A stretch of 64,000 nt of DNA from Chrysogorgia sp. JL179-B06 (GCA_035772405.1 JAYKKM010000056.1:666501-730500), one strand, 5' to 3'; shown: positions 1-13,499, counted from the stretch's first letter. A program made the numbers and translations. The notes: generated by a model not told the origin, from the sequence alone.

Positions 1-339
1 AGTTACTTGGTCTGCACAGACAGATACAAACTTTTCATACTGATTTTTGGCTAGTTTCATACTTTCATGATTACTATAGCTGTATATGAAGGCAAGCTGT
101 ACATGCATGCATATACAAGCACACCATTTGCCAACTGTTACTTGGTCTGTACAGCCAGATACATTTTTGATATTACATGAAGCGAGCTGGCCCAATAATA
201 AATGTGCTAAATTTATGAATATGTTTACTGGCTCAAAATGTTGACTTCACAAAGAAATAAAGATTTTGAATTATATTTCTTTAAGCTGTTTTGCTTATGA
301 TGTCTTGCTACTGCCAGCTAAATGGTTTGATTTAAATGC

Positions 340-504
340 ACTTGTCACTGGAAACCCCAGGTAAGTATGAGAGATTAGACTTATCAAGAAACAAATCTAA
401 GAAAATGCCCCACCTACAGTATAGGGGAAAATAACATCCTAAACCCCACCTACAAGTCACCTTCGGGGTTTCCTTGGGTGCCGTAGGGGTTTCCAGTGAC
501 AAGT
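340..504. repeat. short MITE with 19-bp inverted repeats
   Basis: The 19-base arm ACTTGTCACTGGAAACCCC (340-358) is repeated exactly in inverse at 486-504. The 165-bp unit has no coding capacity. A non-autonomous DNA transposon is the simplest reading. No clear target duplication was found. Confidence 0.6.
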
Positions 505-1202
505 ACTGAGAACAATATAACTGATTTAATACTTGCTCAAACTGAACCTGTTTGCGGGACTGGCCAGATGAATTGTTGTTACATGAGCACAGGCCGGGCT
601 TGCTTGCCAGGTTGACCCTGTTGACTAGAACTGGATTAGGTCAGCAAACAGGATGGCTCATTTGGTGGGGCAGATTTCTCAGTAAGCCAGCTTGGATACT
701 GAGCCAACTCACCTTCATATAATCAAAGCCGTTGGCCAACAATACGTTATGGGTTTGCAATGATGGAAAATTTAACCACCCCTGCACTGACAGCTATATC
801 ATTACATGTACCATTGTGCCTACAACTATAGATTTGTGTATATTGAATTTGCCTACAATGTCTTTCAACAAGCCACAACCTCAAGTAGCCCGAGTTAACG
901 CCTAGCGGGCGTCTTGTTTGAAATTAAGTTGGGCCCACAAATTGACACCCCCTGTCCCTTTAATAAAGAAATAGAGAAGGAAAATTTCAAACTCAGCTTT
1001 GTGATTTACAGCTTTTCAACCTTATTACCACCCTTAATAGCATTCCAGAGCTTCAAAGAAATTTAAATAAAAATAATAATTATCCAGAGCATGAAGAATA
1101 CCCCCCCCCCCCCCACACACACATTCCCTCTAAGTTTGTCCTACCAACATCAAGAATGAAGATCTTTTCCCATACCCAAAAATAGCGCCTTTGTCGATAG
1201 GT
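505..1202. other. non-coding stretch, no gene seen
   Basis: No convincing coding region. There is a C-rich run near 1100. A short direct repeat (GTTACTTGGTCTG) occurs further left near positions 2 and 136. Confidence 0.4.
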
Positions 1203-1836
1203 ACTTATAGTACGTATTCCATATAAGGTCATATCGGCCGGGACTGGGAAGAGCAAATACGTTGCCCTAACGAGCATATACGTTGCCCTGACGAGCAAAT
1301 ACATTGCCCTCGTACCAGCCTCCAAGTTAATTGGATTGTAAGCGACCCCAAAACAACAAAGGTCCTAACCCTCCCACAAAGCTATAGAATATACTCTTTT
1401 AAAGTTAAATGATCTATTTACAACATACATACAGCTTATCCTGGTAGCTAACTTAGTTCTCTTTGAAAGCGGATAATCGAACATGCCCAAAAATATAATT
1501 TTCGTATTACGGTACAATCTTGTAAACGAACTTTCGGCTGTCTTCGACGAACGTTTTCTTGAGAAATAATGAACTCCCAAAGCTACAATATATATTAAAA
1601 TAAAGGTAAATTATCTGTTTACAATATGCGTACAGCTTATCCGGCTAGCGAGCGTAGTTTTCTTAAAAAGAGCGGATAATCGAACATATCGTAACGTGTT
1701 AACTATGCGCATCCAGTAGGCTGGTACGAGGGCAATGTATTTGCTCATCAGGGCAACGTATATGCTCGTTAGGGCAACGTATTTGCTCTTCCCAGTCCCG
1801 GCCGATATGACCTTATATGGAATACGTACTATAAGT
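1203..1836. mobile_element. foldback-type element with 118-bp inverted arms
   Basis: Arms 1203-1320 and 1719-1836 are near-perfect inverse copies. Each arm holds three tandem units of about 21 bp with core GAGCAAATACGTTGCCCT. The interior has two diverged direct copies of a block containing ACAGCTTATCC and GCGGATAATCGAACAT (near 1430-1485 and 1630-1690). It has no coding capacity. The structure fits a non-autonomous DNA transposon with subterminal repeats. Confidence 0.6.
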
Positions 1837-2071
1837 CCATATGCCTTTGTCATAATGCCCCTACTGGAAAATCTTTAAACAAGGCCCTGCAGTATCCTTT
1901 ATTGCATTGTATGAACAATGGACACAATAGCACTGAGAAGTGTTTTAATATTTCAGTGTTAAAAATGGCTTCAACATGGTGGAAAAATCAAGTTCATACA
2001 ATAAACAGATCAAAATAATTTAAACTTCTATATTTTTAAGATAAGGTTCATTGTTTTAAGATAAGGTTCAT

Positions 2072-2963
2072 TACAACTTTTGAATGGTTTCACTGTATTG
2101 CATTTTCTTTATACTAAGCCTCATCATATACTGTCACGTAAATCCTTTGAAGAACTGACGAGGAAAATTAAAGTGGTTAAAGAAAAGCAGGGAAGAAGAA
2201 TGTCTTCAGGTGAAAGCAGATGCCACAAATGAGAATGTACCACTTATTGTGGAATTCTACGATCCCAAAAACCTAACTTCCATCAGGTATTGACACTTCT
2301 CAGTTAATGAAGGGCAAATTCACCACTACTCTCAGTTTAAACGGGTAGTTGTTTCATGATACTGTTCGAAACCTGTGTTTGTTGCCGGAATAAGATTAAC
2401 TGTGTACATAAGTGCATTGGCAAGTGGTATCTTTGTCAAGTGCGGCCTAAGGATCTGTTTATTGGTCAAGATGATACTACAGCAAACGATGATAAAGACG
2501 CAGAATTAAGTTATCCATCGCAACCTTTTAAAGTATTTGCTGTGTTTCCCCTCTATTGTGCCTTTAGGAGCTTATGAATTTTACAGTAGCTCTTCAAGAG
2601 TAGGAGGGCGGTTATTAAAAGAGATGCTTAATAGAGGAGGGGGGCTTGATAGAGAAAATATGGTAAATAATATTTTGTTTGCTGCGGGTTTGAGTAAAAT
2701 CGTACATTTATGGCGTTAGAGTAAAATAACAAAGGGGGCTTTTTGGGCTGGCTTAGGTACAAATGGGTTATGAAAATTTAGTATAAACACACCGGTGATT
2801 ATAGAAAACTGCCCGTGCTGATTTGGCCAAGCTACTTCGGATTATTTCACGATACTACAGCGTTTAGGTAAAATGGCTGCCAGGCGATTTGTCAGTGTGA
2901 AAGATGAGGAAACTAACTAATTTTAAAGAAAATGCAATACAGTGAAACCATTCAAAAGTTGTA
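2072..2963. mobile_element. 0.9-kb element with perfect 40-bp inverted repeats
   Basis: The 40-base arms at 2072-2111 and 2924-2963 are exact inverse copies (outer end TACAACTTTTGAATGGTTTC). The interior contains a Cys-rich reading frame around 2356-2540 (CVCCRNKINCVHKC) that could be a captured exon. Perfect arms suggest a young insertion or gene-conversion between arms. Confidence 0.55.
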
Positions 2964-3095
2964 CGAGAAAGGTGAACTACCACAAGTAACAGCACAAGCC
3001 CCTCCAAACTGCAAATTTGTTAGTATTCCTAATTTGTGCTTTCACCTCTGCCCACTTTAGTTAATTGTGGAGTTTGAAAGAATTTTGGGAGTGAA

Positions 3096-4001
3096 TTGCG
3101 ACATTGCCAGCAAATTTACCAATTAACCAGAAATTTGCATCAGGTTGTTGAACCGATATTAGTGTTGATCAATCAAAGAAAAACCAAAGCTAATGAAGTG
3201 AAGAAACTGTTAGATCTTCTTCAGCAAGAATGTGTTGACAATGAAACATTGGATTGTTCTCTGGGTAAGAAATGTAGTTTAGCCCTTGAATTTTTTACCT
3301 ATACACAGATCCAGGGGATTTATAGAAAGTTATTAATGATAAATTGTTTTTTCCTGACCTGTTATAGATGAAAAAGCTGAAGTAGCCATGGCCATCCTGC
3401 CATATTTGCTCCATGCAAAAACGAGAAAGACCAACGCCGAGTACAATTTCATTGAATCTATTGATGTAAGTTTAATTTTCATTCCTACTCTATAATACTA
3501 ATCTTGGTTATTGTAAAAACAGTTTTTATCATGCAAATTTCTAATTTTTCCTCTAACAGGACAATGATAACTATATTTCCTCGTCAATCATGGTATTACA
3601 AACTAATAGCATCACATGTTGGGAAATTAGTGATCAAATGTTCCTCAAGCCTCGGGAGGATTTGTAAAAGTCCACAAGTCGGCTCCCGGGGACATTTAAT
3701 CAACAATTTCCCTCATGTTATGGTACTACTTATAAGTATACTGTATAATATACTGTGTGCTGATTATTATTATTTGTTTTCACATAGGAGTAGGCTGATG
3801 CAGCAGCAGTTGTCAGCCGGAAATCAACACCCTGTCCAGGGGATAATTGTTCGGGGGGAGTTGGATTGCCCATCCAAAATACTGGTGACCAAAAATGTAA
3901 ACAATAAAAATGCAGCGCTAAAAAAAGAAATATTTAATATACTAAAACATAAATTCCCATTGAGACCCTTATACATGCTTAGATTCCACACACAAACGTG
4001 A
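3096..4001 (+). CDS. four-exon gene of unknown function
   Basis: Exons are about 3096-3264, 3368-3465, 3560-3663 and 3788-4001. All introns have GT-AG ends and all three junction phases agree (1, 0, 2), giving one open frame that ends at 4001. This agreement is the main evidence that it is or was a real gene. Exon 1 encodes a Leu/Lys-rich helical stretch (NQRKTKANEVKKLLDLLQQE), exon 2 a short helix-rich piece (EVAMAILPYLLHAKTRK), and the last exon a basic tail. No known domain was recognised. The 5' start is not visible, so the protein is probably longer upstream. It lies tail to tail with the minus-strand gene at 4.2-7.1 kb. Confidence 0.5.
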
Positions 4002-4166
4002 AAACTATAGAAATAATAGACATTATTATGACATGTCTATTATTTCTATGGTAAAAACGTACAAACGTAAAAGGCGCAATTACAAACGCACAGGCAGAAT
4101 AGAAAGGGTGCCAAGCTTGGGCACTGCAATTCACTTAATGGATTAGGACCGTTGAGAGTTACTTAC

Positions 4167-7155
4167 CTTTGGTATTGTAAGTTTGTATTGACTAATGCAT
4201 TTAACAATAAGCTTTATGACAAGAGGTTCTCCTGACTCTGGTATCGGAAAATTGGAAATTAAGTTGACATCTTCGAGCTCCATCTGGTACATGTCGACGG
4301 CATGTGGAACTATTACATCGATAAAGAAAGAGTACGCCAAACTTGCATCAATTCCTTCGATATCAGCCAGCTCGATAACCTAAAATTAAACAAAAATAAT
4401 ATATATTACATTTAACTGCATAACCATAACTTAAGTTGGTTGAAACTAATTCTCATCGAATAACCATGGTCTTTTGTCAAATACTCGCCAGCTAAAAATT
4501 GCCAGTCGAAATCGCATTTTTCCGCCGTTGGGAATTTAGCGGGGACAAATTAGTTTATTTTGTCCAATGGATCATCTGAAATTCAAATTAGTAAATTTTA
4601 AATCACTTGCTTGGTTTTGCGAGTAATGATGTCAAGGGATTTGTCATGAACTCCCTTTTGCTATTGGTTTATATTGTTAAACGTTGCATTATGATGAGAT
4701 TCTGATTTCTGAATTCCAAAAGTGGAAAAATGCGATTTCGACCGGCAATTTTTAGGAGACGAGTATTTGGTAATTTCTATTCGTCATGATATAAGAAAGG
4801 TATCAATGGTAAGCTAAAGAACTCCTCTTTCTTGCTATGTAAAAATTGAGTCGTTAAACTCAATATTCGATTACCTTTTTTTGATACCCTGTATACCACC
4901 GGGTGGTGCAAAAAAGTTCTCCTGTTTGATTAAGTATAAGACTGGATAGAAAATTGAAAATCGTGATATCACGAAGATATCAAGAGTATGCAGATTTTGC
5001 TGAGTTTCTCATTGACTTCTCTATATTTTCGTTCAGGTAGCTATATTGAGATATCAAAAAGTTTTATCGTCTCACAAACCTGCCTACGCCACGACTAAGT
5101 GTTCGAGGTGAATGTTGTTCGTCTTTGTTTCAGCTGTTTTATTTTTGTTGTGAAGAAACTGGCGTAAAACTACCGTTGTTTTAGTTGAAATTTGTGACAC
5201 GTTTTTCACCATCTAAAGTTGGAACTTTTCGACTAAAATGAATAATGGAGTCGGATATTCCATCGTAAAGTGGTATTGTTATATTTTTTGGCAGTTTGAC
5301 TGTCAGTTTTAGCTGTATTATTGCTAAAAGTTGCGATTTATGGAGATTTTGTGATGTCACGATTTTCAACTAGGTTTCACGCGATCAACTGGTGCCTTAA
5401 CCAATCAGAACGCTGGAAACGTCACACGTGATCTTAGTTTCCTATCCAGTCTTTCTACAATGCATGATATAACTTGAAAACTAAAACTTTGCATTCAGTC
5501 ATGTCTAACTTAAATTTTGATATACACTACGGGCATTCTCGTGCAATATTGACTGAGATAGCCGCGTTTAAACTAGAGTAAACATCGAATTCAGACGAAT
5601 ACTTACGATAAAATTGTAACGTTTATGAATGCAGTTTAATAGGCCGTTTTTAGCTCTTGACACTTCCAAGAATGTTTATTCAAGTTTGAATATAGTTTGG
5701 TGAATATTGCATGAAAATGCACACGGTATATATCAAAATTTTAGTTAGACATTACTGATTTCAAAGAATCTTGTTTAAGCGTAATAGCTCTTTTAGTTTA
5801 AGATAGGAGACCACCTTTTTTTTTGCGCCACCCGGTATACATAGGGACTGAAACGCGCCCATTTTAAAACTCTTCCCCTACGGGCCGGAGTAATAACGTG
5901 CAGTAGTTATAGAAATAGATAATATAAATGTTACAGCTTAGTAAAAAATAGAGACAAGCGGAACGATTAATAGTTTTCACGAGGCAAAGATACTGAAAAT
6001 TTAGATAGTTTTACTGCACAATTGATAATTAAGTTACCTTTTCAGCAAAGCTGATTAAAAGTGTATAATTCTTCATGCATCTCTCATCTAAGTTCGGGAC
6101 ATCTTGTTCCATTGCAGCGCGAACAGTTTTAGCGCGTGTTTGGCAGATATACCCAACCATCGTCCCAATGGCACTTGATGCCCGGTCCAGTATAGCTTCA
6201 CATCCAGACTCTGCACATTGCTGGACTTCGATGCCATTGGGGGATCTTTTCCCTTCGATGAAAGGAATCGGCACTAGTTGCCCTAACACTGTAGAAATAA
6301 GATAAAATAATCAGTTTGCCATGCCTTATCTGCATGAGTGGATAGCCAATGGCAATGTTATTAGAAATATTATCAGCAGCTATGAAAAAACTTTGAAGGT
6401 TCATTAGGCTTTATTCTCAAACATTTCCTGGTAAAATAGGTTCGGGCAAAAATAGGAACAACATTTTAATAGCTCATTAAGGTGCAATTGCGCCCTGGTG
6501 TGCCCTACTTCCATTGTTATTTTACTTAGCTGTCTTATGCCAAACAATTTTACTTGTCAATGGGATACCCTCGCACATTGATGGGTTAATATTTATATAG
6601 TATTGTAAGAATTAGTAAAAGTCTAGTATAGTTCAATATCTTAAGAGTATTAAAACAATCTGATGTTTCAAGCAATTGCTATTAGTAAAGAAGTTAGAAA
6701 TTGCTAACTGTTCCTGACAAAGTGCCAATTTGCTCCAAACATCTCAGTTTGTTTTAACTTTCGAAATAGAGAGATAACTGATTAATCCTTGTCAAGTTTA
6801 TGCGAACCACATCCTAGCCACACTGCACCTCACATTTTCATATTATATACTTGCATGCTATACTTGCAATTAAGTGATAATTGATCGACTTACCTTTGGT
6901 CTCGGTTTAGTTCCCAATTTACTGTGAACATTGGAGCTGTTCTTGACTCTTTTTCAAAAACACAGGTTCCATCTTTGCCCTGGTTAAATATTGAGACAGC
7001 GACATCTCCAATAATTTTTGATGTTTTTACGTCGTCCAAAACAGGAGGTAGTGTAGAACGACTGCAAAGCCAAGGAACAAACCTCTCCTTCACAGACGAG
7101 TAAAAGTTTGTTGTGTTGCCAATTAAACTCAGGGCTGCTCGAGCTGATGTCGTTT
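4167..7155 (-). CDS. multi-exon gene with P-loop (DUF927/SF3-like) ATPase piece
   Basis: Three exon-like blocks read leftward: 7155-6894, 6288-6038 and 4379-4167. The last two share phase 0 and have good splice sites. The first ends in phase 2 and does not join the second, so an exon is missing or the gene is decayed. The first block holds TGKTTSARAALSLIG followed by FYSSVKERF and LPPVLDDVKTSK, the layout of a Walker A helix and Walker B region (VLDDV), but the reading frame just upstream of TGKT has a TAG. The second block contains LGQLVPIPFIEGKRS, like the C-terminal part of DUF927/D5-type helicases. A related fragment lies at 21425-21823. Function is unknown; an NTPase of a mobile or virus-derived family is inferred. 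Confidence 0.45.
4478..4770. repeat. MITE in intron
   Basis: About 50-bp imperfect inverted arms (outer CAAATACTCG, inner GTCGAAATCGCATTTTTCC) sit at 4478-4530 and 4722-4770, inside the long intron of the P-loop gene. No coding capacity. Confidence 0.6.
4891..5840. mobile_element. 0.95-kb element with CCGGGTGG inverted ends and nested palindromes
   Basis: The ends GTATACCACCGGGTGGTGCA (4891) and its inverse near 5816-5840 are terminal repeats. Inside are further inverted pairs, 4940-4985 with 5340-5452 (CTGGATAG and AATCGTGAT) and 5500-5560 with 5680-5755. This suggests one element nested in another. No protein domain was seen. Confidence 0.45.
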
Positions 7156-7219
7156 TTCCAGTCTATTTGTCCCACGCACAACAGGCGTTGGGTAGCATTT
7201 TCGATATTTTATCAACATC

Positions 7220-7800
7220 TCAATGCAATCCCATCAACATTCCGGTTATATTATAATTAAGACAAAAAAATCTATTTTTACTCAGCCACTTCATACTGCA
7301 CCCTTTAAAGCAGACACTATTTTAAAGGTATTTGAAATATATTTTAAACCGATTTCAACTATTTTTCCCCTAGTTTTAAAGGCTGATGCCCTATATTTTG
7401 ACACTATTTTCATAATTTGTTAAAATAGTCTTCACAGTTTTAAATCTATTTCAACCATATTTCAATGCTGTTTTAACCTGAATAAAAAAATTTACATATT
7501 TCAAAACTATTTTGAAAACAAAATAGCTAAAAATAGGTCTATTTTAAGTATGTTTTACATAAGATGTCAATTTTAAAGCTAGTTTTAAATATTTAAGAGA
7601 AATTGGAAAATAAGTTGTGATCTATTTAAAATATATTTTGAATTTATGTGTTTAATATAAAATGCAACCTTAAAACTAGTTTTAAACTATGTACCAATTT
7701 CCTACAACATCTATTTTGAAACTAGTTCATCAAATAAAGAATTTGGTTCAATGAACTAGTTTTAAAACAGTCCTATTTTAACTCTAGAGTCTAGACTCTA
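7220..7800. repeat. AT-rich block of TTTTAAA-type degenerate repeats
   Basis: Words such as CTATTTTAAA, AACTAGTTTTAAA and TTTGAAAC recur on both strands, many as local inverted pairs. It may be the subterminal region of a DNA transposon. No gene was seen. Confidence 0.35.
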
Positions 7801-7983
7801 GTTGAAATTGCCGCGAAGGCCCTGGAGACGAGGGCAATGGACATTTCCCAGAGTTCCCAGAGAGATAGTGTTAAGCAGTTGTGCCATTATTCGAATTCTC
7901 TAATTTCTCTCATGGTCGTCGAAGCTACTCCGTTGTGTCTTGATTCTTTGTTTGGTAAATTTGTGTTACCATTTCTAAAGAAA

Positions 7984-8034
7984 TGTCTGATCATCAATTA
8001 TTTGTCAGTCTTGGCTGTGATGAAATGTTTGAAG
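7984..8034 (+). CDS. possible first coding exon
   Basis: An ATG at 7984 opens 17 codons (MSDHQLFVSLGCDEMFE) that run into a strong donor, GGTAAGT, near 8035. The next exon could be the gene beginning near 10.5 kb, but no link is proven. Confidence 0.25.
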
Positions 8035-8580
8035 GTAAGTCTGATCTATTATAGTTGTATATAATTACAGCTCATCCGCAGGTACAAATTCTAAATCATG
8101 AGTGTCATGATCTTGTCTTGATCTTGTCTTGATATTTGTTTTGGTGGCTCATCTTGCAACTCCTCGAAGCTTGAAACCACCTCATTGTGTTCATCTGATC
8201 TAGGATCTTCTGGAAGCTCAACCGCCTCTGCTTTGGCTGAAGATTTTGTAATGTTAGTATCACATGATGTTTCTTCTTGTATTAATTCTGCTGATCTGAC
8301 AGTAATGGACAACCTAAAAAATGTGTCAATCTTTTTAACTGATTTTAATGTTTTAAGCTCTCACTGTTTATCTTTTCACTTTTGTGCACCATTCTTGTAC
8401 TTATACTTAGATGTACCCGCTTGTTCTTCCATTACATTCCACGTTTAATTTCCATAACTGTCAGAATAATTAATTTCCGTAACTGTCAGTCTACCCAGTC
8501 CCCAGGAACTGGTGACGGATATACTGTAGAAACGGAATAGTGGAAAAATTGAAGGAAACCTAGTCTTAAATGTTTTATAT

Positions 8581-8960
8581 TTGCTCTCCTTTCGGTCCAC
8601 GTCCGCTGGACCGATCACTCATTCCGCCCCTGCAAGATTCTATGCAACTTTTCATGGTCACCCGAAGGATCCAATGCAAGTACAAGAGGACTGGGAGTTT
8701 TTCTTTCAGGATGCAGAGGAAAACCAAAGTGATATTTACCTTCAAGATGTACAAGTTTTTATTACAGGGGCTGATAAGATTCCCGCTCTTGGATTTACCA
8801 AGGCTATAGACATTCATTTTTACGACAACGACTTGGCAAATAACTGCAGATGGAGGCCGTGAACGTCAACGTGCGCGCTCACTCTGAATCTGCGAGAAAC
8901 AAAGGATCCAGACTAAAAGAATGTATTCTCAACAGCCCCAGGGTTTAGAAAAGTGTACTG
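8581..8960 (+). pseudogene. HECT E3 ligase C-lobe relic
   Basis: The frame reads EDWEFFFQDAEENQSDIYL, FITGADKIPALGF and IDIHFYDND, then hits an in-frame TGA (8860-8862) directly before STCALTLNL, the HECT active-site cysteine region. A second stop follows, then a GFRKV end like the usual HECT terminus. Layout and wording match the C-terminal part of the HECT gene at 35.7-38.3 kb. It is therefore a broken relative of that transposon-borne E3 ligase, inactive through its stops and lack of the N-lobe. Confidence 0.7.
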
Positions 8961-9214
8961 TCAATATACAGTAGCAATATGTCCATGTTAGACAAAGTTT
9001 ACTTTTGTTCATTAACATACTCTAAGCAAAAAAAGTCTAACGTAATGCAATATCACGTATAGAGTAATATGCTAAAGTAAGCTATTATACCTACAGTATC
9101 TAATATACGCTTAGTTAAGATCCACCAAACGAAGCTCGACAACCAGGCATTCCAACGAAATGCGAACCTCATTTTTATCAAGGAAATAAATATTTACATT
9201 GTGCATTTAAATTT

Positions 9215-9275
9215 ATAATATTCCCCTCGCCCGGCGCGAAGCGCCGGCCGAAGTCCTGAGGGCGAGGGTGCTAAT
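9215..9275. repeat. GC-rich palindrome
   Basis: CCCTCGCCC near 9225 is matched by GGGCGAGGG near 9260, with an inner GGCGCGAAGCGCC hairpin. It is probably the remnant of a short foldback repeat beside the TA microsatellite. Confidence 0.4.
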
Positions 9276-9340
9276 ATCGACCGGCGTTTAGTCCCTCATC
9301 ACGGATTCCAGGCGTAATGTAGAGTCACTTTCAGTTTCCT

Positions 9341-9885
<545 letters not shown>

Positions 9886-10517
9886 GGATCAACGTCGTCG
9901 ATCATGCGCGGCATTGGAAAATTTGGCACTGGTAACGAGAAGGTACAGTAACTTTAAACAAAGATGGAGGAGTTATTTTTTATTTCATATCTGAATGTGT
10001 CATTGCAGACCTTATCTGTATCACAATGCCTAAGCTGGTTGTGGATTAAATGGTACATCTAGCATTAGCAATAAAATGTAAATAAAAAGGGTTTATTTTT
10101 GTCCAGTGCAAGCAGGAATGGGTTAAACATTGGTAATCTAAATTAAATAAATTTATTATGTTTTAAAATTGCAGCCGCATTTATGTTTTGATAAATTTCC
10201 CCTTGTCTAATAATATATTAATATTTATAGGGTACTTAACCCCTTTGAACAGTGAAAAACACTGGTAACACCACTAGGTCCCTTTTCCACTTTTACCTCC
10301 AGGTCAAGTGCTCAAAGTTTTATTCTGACCAATGCCAGATGATTTTATTCATCTGGAAAAAGCATTGGCTGGTCTTAGGTTAAGCATTACTGCCTTAGGC
10401 AAGTGTTTAGAATTTTATTGAGAGCGGAAAGAGCCCCAACAACTCTAGGATGAATAAGTTTTAAATCACTTAAAATGTTGTTTGTTCTTTTCTTAATGTG
10501 ATGGTGAAGATTTGCAG

Positions 10518-12036
10518 ATTTTAAATACCTGTCCAAGATCAACACAAATTATGCATAAACAGCAGAAACAAACTCCTCCCTCTGCTTTAACAAAGTCTCG
10601 TAAAGCTAGAAGGAAACACCCCGTTCCCAATGGTCTGTCTCTCCCAGTTTCTCCAGTTGTTCCCAATGGTATGTCTCTCCCAGTTGCTCCAGAATTTCCA
10701 ATACCAAGGACAACTTCTGGTTCTAACAGTACATGTATGTATTGTGATTTGTGAAACGTTTACCAGCAAGCTACAGTAAATACAGCAGGGTACATTATAT
10801 ATATAGTTGTCATAAGTTGTTTTTTTTATATATTTCAAGGTCAAATTTACCCTGGGCAGCATTCTATCCCTACTAATTCTTTGGCAGTCACCATAAATGG
10901 GTTCAAAAGTGCAGAAATCGTTGGTGAGTCATTAAGAGCGCTGCATGGTCATCCACCTGATTATCAAAATGACCAGGGTAAGTGTCTCATGATCATAATT
11001 TATTGCAAAGCTGATAAAATGCTTGAGAACAGGCTTGATCTGTTGATGACTGTTGGACGAGTTCCAATTTATGAGGATTTGAGATTGATGACCACCCATA
11101 CTGTACATTGTCTGTCTACTCCAAGTTCCCACATTCACTGCATTACTGTATACAGTATAAGGAAACATCTAGTGCATTAGTGATGTATTGTGACTGTACG
11201 CGATATACAGGTTCGAGACCTGTCCAGGACTCTAGGATTTTAGGATTTGTTGCTATCTTAAAATTTTAAGATCTATTTCCTGAGCCACCTCTGCAACAAG
11301 AGTCCTTTACAAGAATGCTTCAGGATTTGTCTGATCAGTTGAGAGAGCCAGACAATCAAAGTAAGTATAATAGTAATACCATCAGTACAGTCCATATAAC
11401 TAAAACTTATCACAGATTGCATTTTAGACTTCCCAGCGTTGATAATAAATATAAAGGTAGTCTGCCCAGGCAAGACCCAAAATAACTGAATACTGTATTA
11501 CAGTAATTATATAGGATTAAGGAAAGATTTAAGGACTGAGGATTTCCCTTAGTATTTAATTTGCTTGGTCATGTGCATGAAAGATGACAATACAACTGCA
11601 TATTACCCTGATATTGTTTATTGTGTGTGAGGCAGCACTTCCTTACAATAATACCAATTACTGACCCATAGTAAATGGCTACTCGCTGTTGCAGTATATT
11701 TGTTTATTATTAGGCCACACCAATTTAATTGTTCGGGGCATGGATCCGACCGACCCTGTTTTTGTGAAACTAAAATAAAATTTGTACCTATTATTTACTT
11801 TGATCCAAAATTGGTTATTTTTGTGCTTTTTCAACCTCGTACCCAGGCTTTTCACCAGCGAGGCAGGTGAAAAAACTAGGTACGAGCTTGTACTTTTTTA
11901 TATATTTTAAATATGTGTACCCTATAATCCCTCGCCCATCTACTATTTCACCTTTTTGCACATAACATCAGTCGGGGTGGAGTATGGTGAGTACCAGTAC
12001 CTTTTCAACATTGAGGAGTCACAGGAAGGCCACTGA
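10518..12036 (+). CDS. four-exon gene, 3' part, unknown product
   Basis: Exons are 10518-10734, 10840-10977, 11271-11360 and 11972-12036, all with GT-AG borders. Every junction is phase 1, so the frame runs unbroken to a TGA at 12036. Exon 1 encodes a Pro-rich stretch with a short duplicated unit (PNGLSLPVSPV / PNGMSLPVAPE) after a basic patch (KSRKARRKH). Exon 2 has VTINGFKSAEIVGESLRAL, exon 3 LQDLSDQLREPDNQ, and the last exon an acidic Tyr/Glu-rich tail. No domain was recognised. The start lies upstream. A longer alternative ending (exon around 12001-12110 plus one near 12452-12491) is possible. Confidence 0.5.
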
Positions 12037-13490
12037 GCTTGATGTAGAAGGGCATATATCTGAATGCCTGAAGCATGCCCCAAACAAACCTGGCGGTTCC
12101 AGATACCGGGTAAAGTTTATTTTATTTATTTGTTACACAGATATGTCTATATAATAACCCGCTTGCATGTCGGTTGGTTTGGTTGTGCGTTCCTCTAACT
12201 CTTTCCAAGATCGCTTGAACCACCACATGATGTGCTATACCTTTAAGTGCTATATTAAAAGCATCATCTTTAGGAGTTTGCTAACCATGCTATTCTGCAA
12301 AATTACCTCAAGACATTGAAATTATGTTAAATGAAGGCCGTAAAATTTGCATCCTCATGGTTTAATGATGACCTTCTTCCTGTATACTAAATTACAGCAA
12401 GTCCAACAGCAATAATTTGAGATTATTCTAAACATTTATCTGTTTTTAGAAACCTGATACAAATACTGAAGAAAACAATGCAGTGGAATAACATACGACT
12501 TGGTGGAAGAACAACACGGAATTTTTAACGTTATAACTACTGGGGCATTTACCCCAGTATTATTTTATAAAATAAATAGAAAAAAGATGCCCCGTGTTTG
12601 TATAACCTAATGCAAAGTCGAGAGAATTTGGGAGAATTTGAAAGTTTATATGAACCCAGGCTGCAGGTGAGGGTTTACATAAGTACTTTCAAATATGACA
12701 TAAGTATATTCAAATTTGCATCAGGCTATATAAACACGGGCGGCCATTTTCTATTACAATTATTTATATTATTATTTATTAATTATTACAATGATTATTA
12801 TATTTGTATTGCATTTTTTAAAATTTAGTTATCCTTGTACAGGTATACTTGTAATTTTATGTATTGATAGTATTTTGAAATCATTATTTTTATGTCCTAT
12901 GGCGATGCCATGAAAGTAAAAACGAAACAAATATTTAAGTTACAACTATAGATACTCTTCCCGACTCAGTATTCCAAATTAATTCAGTAACATAAAGAAA
13001 AAACCAACTCCGAAAAACATCATCTTGTAAAACCCAATATCCAAATATTGGATTTTACAAGTATAATATACAAGTATAAGTATACAAGAAAAACGAGACA
13101 TGTTTCTCGTCTGTCTGTTATTCTTTATAACCTAAATATTGGTTTATAAGATGTTTTCGGAGATAGTTTTAATTGTTTATTGTACATGTTTGAAATTGTC
13201 TGCTGGAAAGGTTTTTAATTCGGTAACATTTGTGGCATTTGTAGCAGCATGGAAAACATGTTCGAATTCTGTAGATGGTTTCAAACTAATAGTTTTCAAT
13301 AGCGCTAGATGAAAGCGCGTTTCAATCAATCTCTAAGCCAGCTTTCCACTACAATTTTGCGCGCATAATTCTCTGTCTTTTCTAACGTAAACTTCATTCC
13401 CACGCGGAAAATGTTACCTATTGGGAAACCGGCGTAAATTCAGGCTGTGATAAGGTTGTGGTAACGTCAGAATATTAAGTGTAGATCTTC
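12037..13490. other. non-coding with small hairpins
   Basis: No convincing gene. Local palindromes include ACTGGGGCATTTACCCCAGT near 12539 and CTTGTAAAACCCAATATCC with its inverse at 13025-13062. A wider inverted pair joins 13000-13025 to 13140-13165 (AAACATC / GATGTTTTCGGA). Confidence 0.4.
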
Positions 13491-13499
13491 GTTCAAATC

